From Nibrella saemangeumensis (GTDB lineage: Bacteria > Bacteroidota > Bacteroidia > Cytophagales > Spirosomataceae): a DNA stretch of 64,000 bases. The stretch covers positions 283,271 to 347,270 of the forward strand of contig NZ_BAABHD010000083.1 in NCBI RefSeq assembly GCF_039541915.1. The letters run 5' to 3'. The notes beneath the pieces were generated by a model, which did no database searches, had not been told where the DNA came from, and saw only the letters and a program-made list of their open reading frames with translations. The translations under genes were made by a program, and so were the position numbers. Below are positions 52,402-60,855 of this stretch, one piece after another; within the stretch, counting starts at the first letter, position 1, and every line of letters begins with the position of its first letter.

Positions 52402-53085
52402 TCATTCTCCGACCGTAGTGCCTGACCGGATCACCGACGTTGAGGCCGGTGATTCTTCCGCTTGTGGCATATTGTCTTTCAGGTAGTTGTAATGCGATAT
52501 AATCATTAGCCTCGCCACTGTAGAACTGATATTAATTTGCCGTGTCTGGATAAACTGCTTCAGTTCATCACCGAATTCCTGCTCCATCTGCGGCCACAGC
52601 TCCCGGTCAAAATAATCGAGGTTCGTGAAGGTATTATTGGTGTACACGTAATAATTAAAGCTGTCATAATCCTTTACCAGTTCGCTATCGTCGGCATACA
52701 GGACCGGCTGAGCAACTTTAATCGGTTCGCGACCGTGCCGGAGACGCCGGTACACCATATAAGGTCCACTGGTAAACTCTTCAAGGATTAACTGACGAGT
52801 CAACGTACGCCGTACCGGATAATCAATAGACACAAATTTCCGTAATGTATTCTGGCCATTATCGAAATAAATGAAATGGTCCACCTGAAAAGCCGAATAG
52901 GCTTTAACTGTTCCGCTGGGCATCCGAAGCTGCACAATTTCTGCTTTCCAATTGTAATTAATCTCACCCGTCACTACGGTACCGTTTCTGAGTACCAACT
53001 TGCCAGTATTCCAGTTGCCCGGACTGGCGGCTGTTTTTCCTAAGGTAATCAGGCATATAGCCATTACCAATAACCACTTTTTCAT
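52402..53085 (-). CDS. Hypothetical secreted protein
   Basis: A 227-residue protein with a signal peptide (WLLVMAICLITLGKTAAS). No family recognised. The first half is a compact beta-rich region (GKLVLRNGTVVTGEINYNWKAEIVQLRM, KAYSAFQVDHFIYFDNG), and the second half is more helical (FTNLDYFDRELWPQMEQEFGDELKQFIQTRQI). It is likely periplasmic. It has its own terminator, so it is transcribed separately from lysS. Confidence 0.75.
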   Translation of the reverse strand: MKKWLLVMAICLITLGKTAASPGNWNTGKLVLRNGTVVTGEINYNWKAEIVQLRMPSGTVKAYSAFQVDHFIYFDNGQNTLRKFVSIDYPVRRTLTRQLILEEFTSGPYMVYRRLRHGREPIKVAQPVLYADDSELVKDYDSFNYYVYTNNTFTNLDYFDRELWPQMEQEFGDELKQFIQTRQINISSTVARLMIISHYNYLKDNMPQAEESPASTSVIRSGTTVGE

Positions 53086-53451
53086 ACCCGCTCGATGTAT
53101 TTGTTGTTTACGTGCTTATTTTCTCGAACAGGTTAAGGGAACTTTCCACAGAGCGATGAAAAAAATATGCCACCTTATCAGACGGAAACGTAATCGTCGA
53201 TAGAATTATAACTTTTTTAAGAAGGTAATGCGTGTATGGGCTGAATAGGACGCGACGATTCAGCGGTAAAAAATTGTTTAGTAGTACGATAACTTTACCG
53301 GAGATAATTATTGGATGGAATTGGGGAAGGAGTTCCTCACCTTGTGGAGCAGGGGTTACGCATCGGGGTGTATTCCTGTTAGCTCAAAAGACAATATGAA
53401 CATCAGAACAAAAGCAGGTAAGTTATTGTATCTGAGCGTATTTTGTTTGGC
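53086..53451. other. Gene-poor region of 366 bases
   Basis: No convincing gene. AT-rich pieces and a TAACTTTA at about 53289 might be a promoter. A 19-codon reading frame at 53396-53455 begins like a signal peptide (MNIRTKAGKLLYLSVF) but stops at once, overlapping the coaX stop. It may be a remnant of a secreted-protein gene. Confidence 0.4.
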
Positions 53452-54255
53452 TTAAGAAGCCTGTCTGTCTGCCGTTCCGGCCTGTAGGGCTGTCTGGCTC
53501 AGTTCACCAATCAGCCGTATGCCATCCAGCGTCAGTGAAGGAATAATATCAATAAATTCATCCTGTAGAGTGGGAATAGCGGCCGATAAACCACCGGTTG
53601 CTACGGCAATACAATCGCCGTTCAGTTCTGCTCGGGTACGTTGGATTAAAAAACGAATCAAGCCTTCGTACCCCAGCACCACTCCAATCTGAATCGCCTG
53701 TGTCGTGTTGGTTCCCAGGGCTGATGCCGGCAATTCAATCGGTACTTCCGGGAGTTGGGCGGTATCGGTAAACAGGGAATGAATGGCGGTACGCAGGCCG
53801 GGTGCAATGGAGACACCCACGATCCGGCCGTCGCCGGTGACAACCGTAAATGACAGCGCTGTACCAAAATCGACCACCACGCAGTTGCGCCGGTAGCGCA
53901 TATAAGCCGACAGGGCATTAGCGACCAGGTCTGTCCCAATCTCGTAAGGACGCAACACCTCAAGCGGCAAATACGGATAGATAGCCGGTCCAACCACTAT
54001 GGGTTGCGGTTCAAAGAGTACTTGCAGCACGTTTTGAACAATCGGGGTGAGGGGGGGAACTACACTGCTGAGCACAGTAGTGGCTACGGCACCGGGTTGC
54101 ACGTCCGCTTCGAGCAGCCAGAGCCGCACCTGGGTGGCGTAATGCGTCGCCGGCTCATCGGGCCGGGAGGGCGTACGCCAGATATGCTGCCAGGTTTCGT
54201 TGGCATAAAGACCAAAAACGATGTCGGAGTTGCCGATGTCTACCGCTAAAAGCAA
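53452..54255 (-). CDS. coaX: Type III pantothenate kinase
   Basis: First step of coenzyme A synthesis. The protein has 267 residues of the acetate-kinase-like ATPase fold. The N-terminal LAVDIGNSDIVFGLY is the phosphate loop, GTDLVANALSAYM at about 106-118 carries the catalytic aspartate, and VVDFGTALSFTVV and IAPGL complete the core. It starts with ATG and is preceded by a clear promoter. Confidence 0.94.
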   Translation of the reverse strand: MLLAVDIGNSDIVFGLYANETWQHIWRTPSRPDEPATHYATQVRLWLLEADVQPGAVATTVLSSVVPPLTPIVQNVLQVLFEPQPIVVGPAIYPYLPLEVLRPYEIGTDLVANALSAYMRYRRNCVVVDFGTALSFTVVTGDGRIVGVSIAPGLRTAIHSLFTDTAQLPEVPIELPASALGTNTTQAIQIGVVLGYEGLIRFLIQRTRAELNGDCIAVATGGLSAAIPTLQDEFIDIIPSLTLDGIRLIGELSQTALQAGTADRQAS

Positions 54256-54322
54256 TGAAATGACGAGTTAAGTGTGATAACGGGGCCGCCCGGCGGTAAC
54301 GATTTTTGAGTGACTTATATGA

Positions 54323-54330
54323 CAAAGGTA
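54323..54330 (-). promoter_or_regulatory. -7 promoter element for coaX
   Basis: TACCTTTG on the minus strand, an exact match, about 68 bases upstream of the coaX ATG and downstream of the esterase stop. Confidence 0.55.
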
Positions 54331-54358
54331 ATAGGTTTTTATCTGGTTAGGACTTCCT

Positions 54359-55306
54359 CTAGCGATGAAAGCCCGTAGCAATGAATTTTAGCGCATCGGT
54401 GAGGCCGGTTCGCCAGTAGGTCCAGGTATGCGCGCCGTCGCGCACGCGGTATTCGTGCGGAATCTTACGGTCGAGCAACGCCAGGTGCAGCAGCGCGTTA
54501 TTGCCCGACAGGAAATCCTCGTCGCCACAGTCTAGGTACCAGCGTACTTTCTTCAGATCACCCTCCGGAGCCGAACGGGCGAGCGTCAGCGGACTGTTGC
54601 GTTTCCAGTGGGCGGTGAGCCGGTCCTGGCCACTGACAGGCCCGCTGAGCAGTGAGGCCCATATGGTATTGTAGGTAGGTTCCTCCATACTGGCAATGGT
54701 TTCGTCGGTGTACACAGCCGCACTCAGGGCCGCACAGGAGGCAAACAATTCCGGATGGTGCATGGCCAGCAGCAACGAGCCGTGACCGCCCATAGACAAA
54801 CCGGAAATAGCACGGTAGTCGCGTTTGGTGCGGGTTCGGTAGGTGGAGTCAACATGCGGAATCAGCTCCTGCACAAACATATCTTCGTACCGTACCTTGT
54901 TCTGGTAATCATTCATGTACCAGGTAACGCCCGCATCGGGCATGACCACAATCATCGGCGGGAGTTCGCCGGACCTGATTCCGGCATCCAGCAGCCGGTC
55001 GGCCTCTCCGAACTGCACCCAGGCCGTCTCGTCGTCGGTATAACCATGCAGCAGATAAACTACCGGATACCGGCGGTTGGAGGTGTAATAATCGGGTGGC
55101 AGGTAGATGGAGTAGCGGATGCCCCGGTTCAGCAGCGTACTGCTCACCCGCATACCTTCGAGCAGGCGGGTTTGCGGAGCCGGTACTACCGGCACCGGCG
55201 TGTTGGCGGGCGCATCGGTCAGCGCATTCCGGCGACGCGACTGCGCAGATGCCGTTAAACTGATGACTGCACAGAGACTTATAAGAATGAAACGTTGAAG
55301 AGACAT
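54359..55306 (-). CDS. Secreted esterase, alpha/beta hydrolase fold
   Basis: A 315-residue exported esterase of the esterase D/feruloyl esterase-like (PF00756) type. The signal is FILISLCAVISLTASAQ. The nucleophile serine is in ISGLSMGGHGSL (GxSxG), the acid is in WYLDCGDEDFLSG, and the histidine is in RDGAHTWTYWR. LPPDYYTSNRRYPVVYLLHGYTDD is the typical start of the fold. Substrate unknown; ester-linked plant or surface polysaccharide is usual for such secreted members. Confidence 0.92.
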   Translation of the reverse strand: MSLQRFILISLCAVISLTASAQSRRRNALTDAPANTPVPVVPAPQTRLLEGMRVSSTLLNRGIRYSIYLPPDYYTSNRRYPVVYLLHGYTDDETAWVQFGEADRLLDAGIRSGELPPMIVVMPDAGVTWYMNDYQNKVRYEDMFVQELIPHVDSTYRTRTKRDYRAISGLSMGGHGSLLLAMHHPELFASCAALSAAVYTDETIASMEEPTYNTIWASLLSGPVSGQDRLTAHWKRNSPLTLARSAPEGDLKKVRWYLDCGDEDFLSGNNALLHLALLDRKIPHEYRVRDGAHTWTYWRTGLTDALKFIATGFHR

Positions 55307-55369
55307 ATATTTCAGACAGATATGACCAGCGCGTTGAGTTTGCCGCTGCCACTGATGAAGCAGGCTTTG

Positions 55370-55456
55370 TTGTCATCCTGATGCAGGAAGGATCTCACTG
55401 GTTGCTGATACCTGAGATCCCTACTGCGTCGGGAGGACAGAAAAGCGGGATGACAA
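55370..55456. repeat. Imperfect inverted repeat with TGTCATCCTGA arms
   Basis: The left arm TTGTCATCCTGATGCAGGAA with GGATCTCA is complementary to TGAGATCC and GGGATGACAA on the right, with an extra stretch of about 18 bases in the right arm. It lies between two minus-strand genes. Confidence 0.55.
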
Positions 55457-55474
55457 AAATGAATCAAAGAGAAA

Positions 55475-56386
55475 TTAAAACTTAAACGCCAGATCCAGCC
55501 CCAGCAGGTTATTCTTTGATACCAGTCCGCTGCCCCTGGCCACGTCGACCAGGCCCCGCTGGTAACTCAGGCCGAGGTTCAGGGCGTTGGTGTTGTTTAG
55601 CTTGTACTGAATACCGGCTCCCACCAGCATTCCCAGATCGGCAAATCCGTATTGCCGGCGCTTACCGCTGCTCTCGGCGTATTTAAATAACCCGTCGGTA
55701 GCCTCGTTCTGGGCTTTCTCGCTTAGTTTAACGTCGGCTATCCCTCCGCATTGCACGTACAGCCGCATGGCCGGGGCAATGTTGTTGGCAAACATCTTTA
55801 CCGAAATCGGTACCTGTACATATTGCAGATTGTAAACCGACTGCTGTACCGGGGCACTGGGGTCCCAGCGGGGCTGGCCAAAAGAGCCCGGCATGACATA
55901 ACCCGACCGTTTGATGGTGTACCACAGCCCTGTGCTGAACGAATATCGATTCTTGTAGAAGAAGTAATCCAGTGAGGGTCCTACACTAAGCCGCACCCCG
56001 GCACCGTTGTCGGTAAAGCGCTCGTAGGTGCTCCCCTGACCCTGAACCGTATTGAAGGACACAACGGGCGCTACCCGAAAGCTCATTTCAATCAGGTGAG
56101 TCGGCTGAGAATAATCCGGGTACATATCCTCGTCGGACGAAGTGCGATCACTCTTGCCGTATTTGCTCCGTTCATACTCGGCGCGTTCTTTCTCGGCCTG
56201 CTTTCTCTTTTTCCGGCCTTTAATGGGCTTTTCGTCGGCAGGAGCAGTGGTGAAGTCGGTGCGGTTGCTGGCTACGGCGAGGGTCGGGGTGTACAGCCGG
56301 GGCTGCGTGGCGGTGCGGGATTGGGCATGGATCGGGCCGGTGCCGATTAATGATAAAATCAGGCAGGCGGCTGCAACTTTTTTCAT
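55475..56386 (-). CDS. Outer-membrane beta-barrel (PorT/OmpA-like) protein
   Basis: A 303-residue outer-membrane protein with a signal peptide (MKKVAAACLILSLIGTGPIHAQ). A short charged region (PIKGRKKRKQAEKERAEYER) follows, then a small barrel with the alternating strands of the Bacteroidota porin family: SFSTGLWYTIKRSGY, QVPISVKMFANNIAPAMRLYVQCGG, LGLSYQRGLVDVARG and ending LLGLDLAFKF. Reading frames that start earlier are excluded because they lack the signal sequence. Divergent from gldB by only 20-40 bases. Confidence 0.85.
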   Translation of the reverse strand: MKKVAAACLILSLIGTGPIHAQSRTATQPRLYTPTLAVASNRTDFTTAPADEKPIKGRKKRKQAEKERAEYERSKYGKSDRTSSDEDMYPDYSQPTHLIEMSFRVAPVVSFNTVQGQGSTYERFTDNGAGVRLSVGPSLDYFFYKNRYSFSTGLWYTIKRSGYVMPGSFGQPRWDPSAPVQQSVYNLQYVQVPISVKMFANNIAPAMRLYVQCGGIADVKLSEKAQNEATDGLFKYAESSGKRRQYGFADLGMLVGAGIQYKLNNTNALNLGLSYQRGLVDVARGSGLVSKNNLLGLDLAFKF

Positions 56387-56406
56387 AATTTTGGACGTTT
56401 TCAAGA

Positions 56407-57420
56407 ATGAAAACCGGTAAACGAATGAATGACAGGATTTCCCCGATCTGGCTGTTGGTTGGGGGACTAATTTGTATTTTTCTATTGAACTCCTGCGATG
56501 AACGCGAAGAGGTAACGCTGCAGCGGCTCGACCAGCAACTCTTTTCCGGCAAATCACGCGATAGCATCCGGGCATTTCTCAATCAGCACCCCGATGTGGC
56601 CCGTTTGTACTTTAGCTCGAAAGAGCCCGGAAATGATACAGCTTTGGTGAATGAGCTATATAACCGGATAAACGACCGTGAACTGAACGTATTGTATCAG
56701 CAGGTGCAGACTGAGTTTTCGGAAGCCAAAGAACTGGAAAATCAGCTTTCAGAAGCGTTTACCAATATTAAGAAAGAATTTCCGGACTTTCGTATTCCCC
56801 GCGTTACCTCTTTAGTGACCGGTTTTATGGGACCCGATTTTGTAGTGTCCGACAGCCTCATCGTTATTGGACTGGACTACTTTGCCGGCCCCGAATCAAA
56901 GTACCGTCCGCAGGGTCCCGAGTTCCCTCAATATATCCTCCGTCGCTACCAGAAAGACTACCTGGTACCGGCCATTGTCTTTGCTATTTCCGACCGCTTC
57001 AATGCCACCGACCGCAGCGACCAAACCCTGCTGGCCGACATGGTTTATTACGGAAAAGGCTTTGTTTTTACGAAGGCTATGCTGCCCGAAGTCGCCGACA
57101 GTCTTATAATCGGCTATACGGACCAGCAACTGACGCAAACCTATGCGGCCCAGGATCTGGTGTGGGCGCACTTTATTGACGAACAATTGTTATATCAGAC
57201 AAGCCCGGCTATTAAGCAGCGCTACACCAACGAGCGGCCCTTTACCGCCGAAATCGGTTCTAAAGCGCCGGGGGCTATCGGGCGGTGGCTGGGCTGGCGT
57301 ATTGTCGGCAAATACCATGATGAAAACCCATCGGTCAGTATCCGGGAGCTGATGGCGAATACCAACGCCCGCCAGATTTTTCAGGAGTCGGGGTACAAGG
57401 GGCAACCGGATGAGGAATAA
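56407..57420 (+). CDS. gldB: Gliding motility lipoprotein GldB
   Basis: A lipoprotein required for gliding and T9SS function in Flavobacterium. The lipobox is LLNSC with the cysteine at about residue 30. The family text includes RLDQQLFSGKSRDSIRAFLNQHPDVARLYF, the metallopeptidase-like FVVSDSLIVIGLDYFAGPES, LADMVYYGKGFVFTKAMLP and ELMANTNARQIFQESGY. Length of 337 is normal. An ATG at 56425 is the alternative start. The ABC exporter gene follows 25 bases on. Confidence 0.92.
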   Translation: MKTGKRMNDRISPIWLLVGGLICIFLLNSCDEREEVTLQRLDQQLFSGKSRDSIRAFLNQHPDVARLYFSSKEPGNDTALVNELYNRINDRELNVLYQQVQTEFSEAKELENQLSEAFTNIKKEFPDFRIPRVTSLVTGFMGPDFVVSDSLIVIGLDYFAGPESKYRPQGPEFPQYILRRYQKDYLVPAIVFAISDRFNATDRSDQTLLADMVYYGKGFVFTKAMLPEVADSLIIGYTDQQLTQTYAAQDLVWAHFIDEQLLYQTSPAIKQRYTNERPFTAEIGSKAPGAIGRWLGWRIVGKYHDENPSVSIRELMANTNARQIFQESGYKGQPDEE

Positions 57421-57445
57421 CTTTGGCGTGTGTTAACGATTTATA

Positions 57446-59254
57446 ATGGCTAAACGAGGACGAAGTTCCGGGTCCGATATCGCACCGGAAGACAAGAAAC
57501 GGGTCAGCAAAGACAGCCTGAAAAAGGCCATGCGGATCTTTCATTTTGTAAAACCCTACCGCACCTACTTCGCGCTGGGTTTTTTATTTCTGATACTGTC
57601 AACGGCTACCACGCTTAGTTTTGGTAAGCTCATCGGCGAAATTACCAGTGTGATCGAGGGGCGGTCGCCGTATTCGCTAAACCAGGTGGTCTCCTTTTTT
57701 GTGGTTATACTGGTGGTGCAGGCAATTTTCTCTTTTTTCCGAATCTTCTTTTTCGCCCAGGTCAGCGAGCGTTCCATGGCCGATGTGCGCCGGTCCGTAT
57801 ACGGCAAGATCATTACGCTGCCTATCTACTTCTTCGAACAGCGCCGGGTAGGTGAGCTTACCAGCCGGATTTCCTCGGACGTTACCCAGTTGCAGGATGT
57901 GCTGTCGATCACACTGGCGGAATTTTTCCGGCAGATTGCCACGCTGACGGTCGGTACGGTCATTATTTTCTACCTGTCCTGGAAGCTGACGCTCTTTATG
58001 CTGGCGACATTCCCGGTCATGATCATTGCCGCCATTTTCTTCGGAAACTTCATCCGGAAACTATCCAGAAAAGCCCAGGACGAACTGGCTAATGCCAATG
58101 TCGTGGTCGAAGAAACGCTGCAGTCGGTAAACGTGGTGAAGGCCTTTACCAACGAGAGGCTGGAGATCAAACGGTATTCGTCGGCCCTGCAGAAAGTGGT
58201 CAATAACTCGTTGAAGGCGGCCAAATTCCGGGGGGTATTTGTGTCATTCATCATCTTCGCTCTCTTCGGCGGAATCATCGGGGTAGTCTGGTACGGTGGT
58301 ACGCTGGTGCTGACGGGCGAAATGCCGTTCTCCGACCTGCTGACCTTTATCATTTATACAATGTTTATCGGCGGCTCGGTTGGCGGCCTGGGAGATCTGT
58401 ACGCACAGGTGCAGAAAACCATCGGGGCCTCGGAGCGGATACTGGAGATTCTGGAAGAGCAGCCCGAAGTAGATGTCGTGAGCGAGCCGACTGCGTTGTC
58501 GGTGCCGGTAGAGGGCCGGATCGCCTTCCGCAACGTGCGGTTCTCGTATCCGTCGCGGCCCGATATTGAGGTGCTGAAAGGCATCTCGCTGGAGGTAGCC
58601 TCGGGCCGGAAGATTGCGCTGGTTGGGCAGAGCGGGGCGGGTAAGTCCACCATCGTGCAGTTGCTGATGCGCTACTATCCGGTAAGTGAGGGTAGCATAA
58701 CGGTCGATGGCCGCAACATTCAGGACTTCGACGTAACTGACCTGCGACAGAACATCGCTGTAGTGCCTCAGGAGGTAATGCTCTTTGGCGGGAGCATCAA
58801 AGAAAACATTGCCTACGGAAAGCCGGGCGCGACGGATGCCGAAATCATGGAAGCCGCCCGCCGGGCCAATGCTCTGGAGTTTATCCGGTCATTTCCGGAA
58901 GGTTTTGATACGGTAGTGGGCGAGCGGGGCGTCAAGTTATCGGGTGGTCAGCGGCAGCGCATCGCCATTGCCCGCGCTATCCTGAAAGACCCGGCTATTC
59001 TGATCCTCGACGAAGCCACGAGTTCGCTCGATGCCGAGTCGGAGAGGTTGGTGCAGGAGGCCCTGGACGTGCTGATGCAGAACCGGACAACGATCATTAT
59101 TGCCCACCGGCTGGCCACCATCCGAAAGGTCGATACCATCTATGTCATCCGCGAGGGACAGATCGCCGAATCAGGCACCCACGACGAATTGACGGCCCTC
59201 GGGGAGGGATTGTACGCGAATTTGGTTAAATTACAGTTTGAAATAACAGAGTAG
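57446..59254 (+). CDS. ABC exporter, fused permease and ATPase
   Basis: A 602-residue half-transporter that works as a dimer. Six helices lie within residues 45-330 (TYFALGFLFLILSTATTLSFG and others). The ATPase domain has Walker A GQSGAGKST at about 395, the Q-loop VVPQEVMLFGG, signature LSGGQRQRIAIARA and Walker B ILILDEATSSLD, then HRLATI. The type is MsbA/lipid-like, but the cargo is unknown. It is downstream of gldB, probably in one transcript. Confidence 0.94.
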   Translation: MAKRGRSSGSDIAPEDKKRVSKDSLKKAMRIFHFVKPYRTYFALGFLFLILSTATTLSFGKLIGEITSVIEGRSPYSLNQVVSFFVVILVVQAIFSFFRIFFFAQVSERSMADVRRSVYGKIITLPIYFFEQRRVGELTSRISSDVTQLQDVLSITLAEFFRQIATLTVGTVIIFYLSWKLTLFMLATFPVMIIAAIFFGNFIRKLSRKAQDELANANVVVEETLQSVNVVKAFTNERLEIKRYSSALQKVVNNSLKAAKFRGVFVSFIIFALFGGIIGVVWYGGTLVLTGEMPFSDLLTFIIYTMFIGGSVGGLGDLYAQVQKTIGASERILEILEEQPEVDVVSEPTALSVPVEGRIAFRNVRFSYPSRPDIEVLKGISLEVASGRKIALVGQSGAGKSTIVQLLMRYYPVSEGSITVDGRNIQDFDVTDLRQNIAVVPQEVMLFGGSIKENIAYGKPGATDAEIMEAARRANALEFIRSFPEGFDTVVGERGVKLSGGQRQRIAIARAILKDPAILILDEATSSLDAESERLVQEALDVLMQNRTTIIIAHRLATIRKVDTIYVIREGQIAESGTHDELTALGEGLYANLVKLQFEITE

Positions 59255-59260
59255 AGTTAG

Positions 59261-59325
59261 TTCTCAGTAGGCAGTGTGCAGTCGGCAGAAGGAACTGCCT
59301 ACTGAGAACTGCCGACTGCACACTG
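59261..59325. repeat. CAGTAGGCAG-family repeat, copy D, pseudoknot topology
   Basis: Four segments: A 59261-59274, B 59272-59288, A' 59295-59308 (complement of A) and B' 59309-59325 (complement of B). Order A-B-A'-B' means the two stems interlock instead of nesting. It lies ten bases before the Fur gene start. Confidence 0.8.
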
Positions 59326-59335
59326 CCAGCTAAAT

Positions 59336-59749
59336 ATGACTGCGATCCAGACATTACGCGATTTCTCGCTGCGGCATACCAACAACCGGGAGGAGGTGCT
59401 GGACCTGTTTCTGCAGACCGACCATGCCCTCTCGCACAGCGATATCGAAAACGGCCTCGGCCCCGACCACGACCGCGTTACCATCTACCGGACGCTGAAA
59501 ACCTTTCTGGAAAAAGGCATCCTCCACAAAGTGCTGGATGACGAAGGCGGCACTAAATATGCCCTTTGCCGTACCACCTGCGCCCAGAACGACCACCACC
59601 ACGACCACGTTCACTTCAAATGCGAAGAGTGCGGCCAGACCACCTGTCTTGAAGACGTTACCATTCCCGTCCTTAGCCTCCCCAACGGCTACCAGCGCAA
59701 AGAAGTAAACCTGCTGGTCCAGGGCGTCTGCTCAGAGTGCAATCAGTAG
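59336..59749 (+). CDS. Fur family metal-responsive repressor
   Basis: A 137-residue winged-helix regulator. The DNA-binding part is residues 15-80 (TDHALSHSDIENGLGPDHDRVTIYRTLKTFLEKGIL). The metal-binding dimer part has NDHHHDHVHFKCEECGQTTC and the C-terminal CSECNQ, so two CxxC pairs hold the structural zinc. Which metal it senses (iron, zinc or peroxide) is open. The start at 59336 directly follows an interlocking repeat that may shape its mRNA leader. Confidence 0.92.
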   Translation: MTAIQTLRDFSLRHTNNREEVLDLFLQTDHALSHSDIENGLGPDHDRVTIYRTLKTFLEKGILHKVLDDEGGTKYALCRTTCAQNDHHHDHVHFKCEECGQTTCLEDVTIPVLSLPNGYQRKEVNLLVQGVCSECNQ

Positions 59750-59766
59750 TGATGCCTGCCAATGTT

Positions 59767-59946
59767 GCTCGTCCGCGATTGCATCGCGAGACGGGCGAGG
59801 TCCGCGTCTGTGACGCGATTTTTTCTACCGCCTTCCTTTAATCAAATTGTTTCCTTCGGAATAAATTACATTTATTATTTAGCACAGTTCATCCCCGCGT
59901 TACAAACGCGGACCTCGCCCGTCTCGCGATGCAATCGCGGACGAGC
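59767..59946. repeat. REPIN-like element 1 (left of RAYT gene)
   Basis: Arm 59767-59817 and arm 59896-59946 are 51-base reverse complements with two mismatches, loop 78 bases. Each arm has internal hairpins CGCGAT-TGC-ATCGCG and CGCG(TC/TT)-3 bases-(GA/AA)CGCG. A partial third copy follows at about 59951-59976. Confidence 0.88.
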
Positions 59947-60041
59947 AGCAGATACAATCGCGGACGAACGACGAGCGGAAACCTGTTGCTAATTGCCATA
60001 GAATGCGTCTAAACGGATGAAGCTACTGTACATCCGTTCTC

Positions 60042-60590
60042 ATGTCGGCCGACCGTTACCCTATTGTTGATCAAAACGCCCCATACTTCCTCACCATTAC
60101 CGTCGTAAACTGGATTGACATCTTTATCCGTAAAGAATACAAGCAGATCATCTGTGATTCGCTGAACTATTGCGTTCAGCAAAAGGGTCTGGTGATCTAC
60201 GCCTGGGTACTGATGAGTAACCACATTCATCTGGTAGCGCGAGTAAAAGAACCCGGCAGCCTGTCATTTGTACTGCGGGATTTCAAGAAGTTTACGTCAA
60301 AAGCGCTGATTGTCGCCATTCAGGAGACCGGTGAAAGCCGGCGTGACTGGCTTCTCGACAAATTTGCCTTTGAAGCCCGACGAACCAGCCGGGCCGAAAA
60401 CTTCAAAGTCTGGCGGGACGACAACCACGCCGTTTCTCTGTTCAGTCCCGGTTTCACTGACCAGAAGGTTGCCTACATTCACGACAATCCCGTCCGGCAG
60501 CAGATCGTAACCACGCCCGAAGCTTACCTCTATAGCAGTGCTCTTGACTACTCAGGCAAAAAAGGCCTAGTGCTGGTAGAGGTATTATAA
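60042..60590 (+). CDS. REP-associated tyrosine transposase (RAYT, Y1_Tnp family)
   Basis: A 182-residue single-domain IS200-like HUH endonuclease. YAWVLMSNHIHLVARV at about residues 46-62 holds the HxH metal site (H-I-H). The C-terminal VAYIHDNPVRQQIVTTPEAYLYSSALDYSG matches the RAYT ending, with the usual YIHNNPV block carrying the tyrosine candidates. RAYTs cut and move REP sequences as single strands. The gene is intact and lies between two REPIN-like palindromes that it may mobilise. It has no transposon ends of its own. Confidence 0.9.
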   Translation: MSADRYPIVDQNAPYFLTITVVNWIDIFIRKEYKQIICDSLNYCVQQKGLVIYAWVLMSNHIHLVARVKEPGSLSFVLRDFKKFTSKALIVAIQETGESRRDWLLDKFAFEARRTSRAENFKVWRDDNHAVSLFSPGFTDQKVAYIHDNPVRQQIVTTPEAYLYSSALDYSGKKGLVLVEVL

Positions 60591-60602
60591 GCCGTGCCGC
60601 CC

Positions 60603-60766
60603 GCTCGTCCGCGATTGTATCGCGAGACGGGCGAGGTGCGCGTCTGTGACGCGCTTTTCTTTTCAGCTAAGCTGAAAGCAGATTGGCTGTGGGCGCTTCA
60701 TTGCCAGATTGTTTGCGCGTTACAAACGCGCACCTCGCCCGTCTCGCGATACAATCGCGGACGAAC
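60603..60766. repeat. REPIN-like element 2 (right of RAYT gene)
   Basis: Arms 60603-60654 and 60715-60766 are 52-base reverse complements with three mismatches, loop 60 bases. The arms match element 1 closely, but changes such as G-to-C and C-to-T in one arm are matched in the other. It begins 13 bases after the RAYT stop. Confidence 0.88.
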
Positions 60767-60855
60767 GACGGACGAGCTGCAAGCCAACCGCAGCCGAGCA
60801 ATCATAACTTTTCCGTACTTTGCGCCCCAATCGACATTGCCGTAACAGACACCGC

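Noticed and set aside
59767..60766. CRISPR array
   Set aside because: Repeats are inverted, only a few, and flank a transposase gene; no regular spacers.
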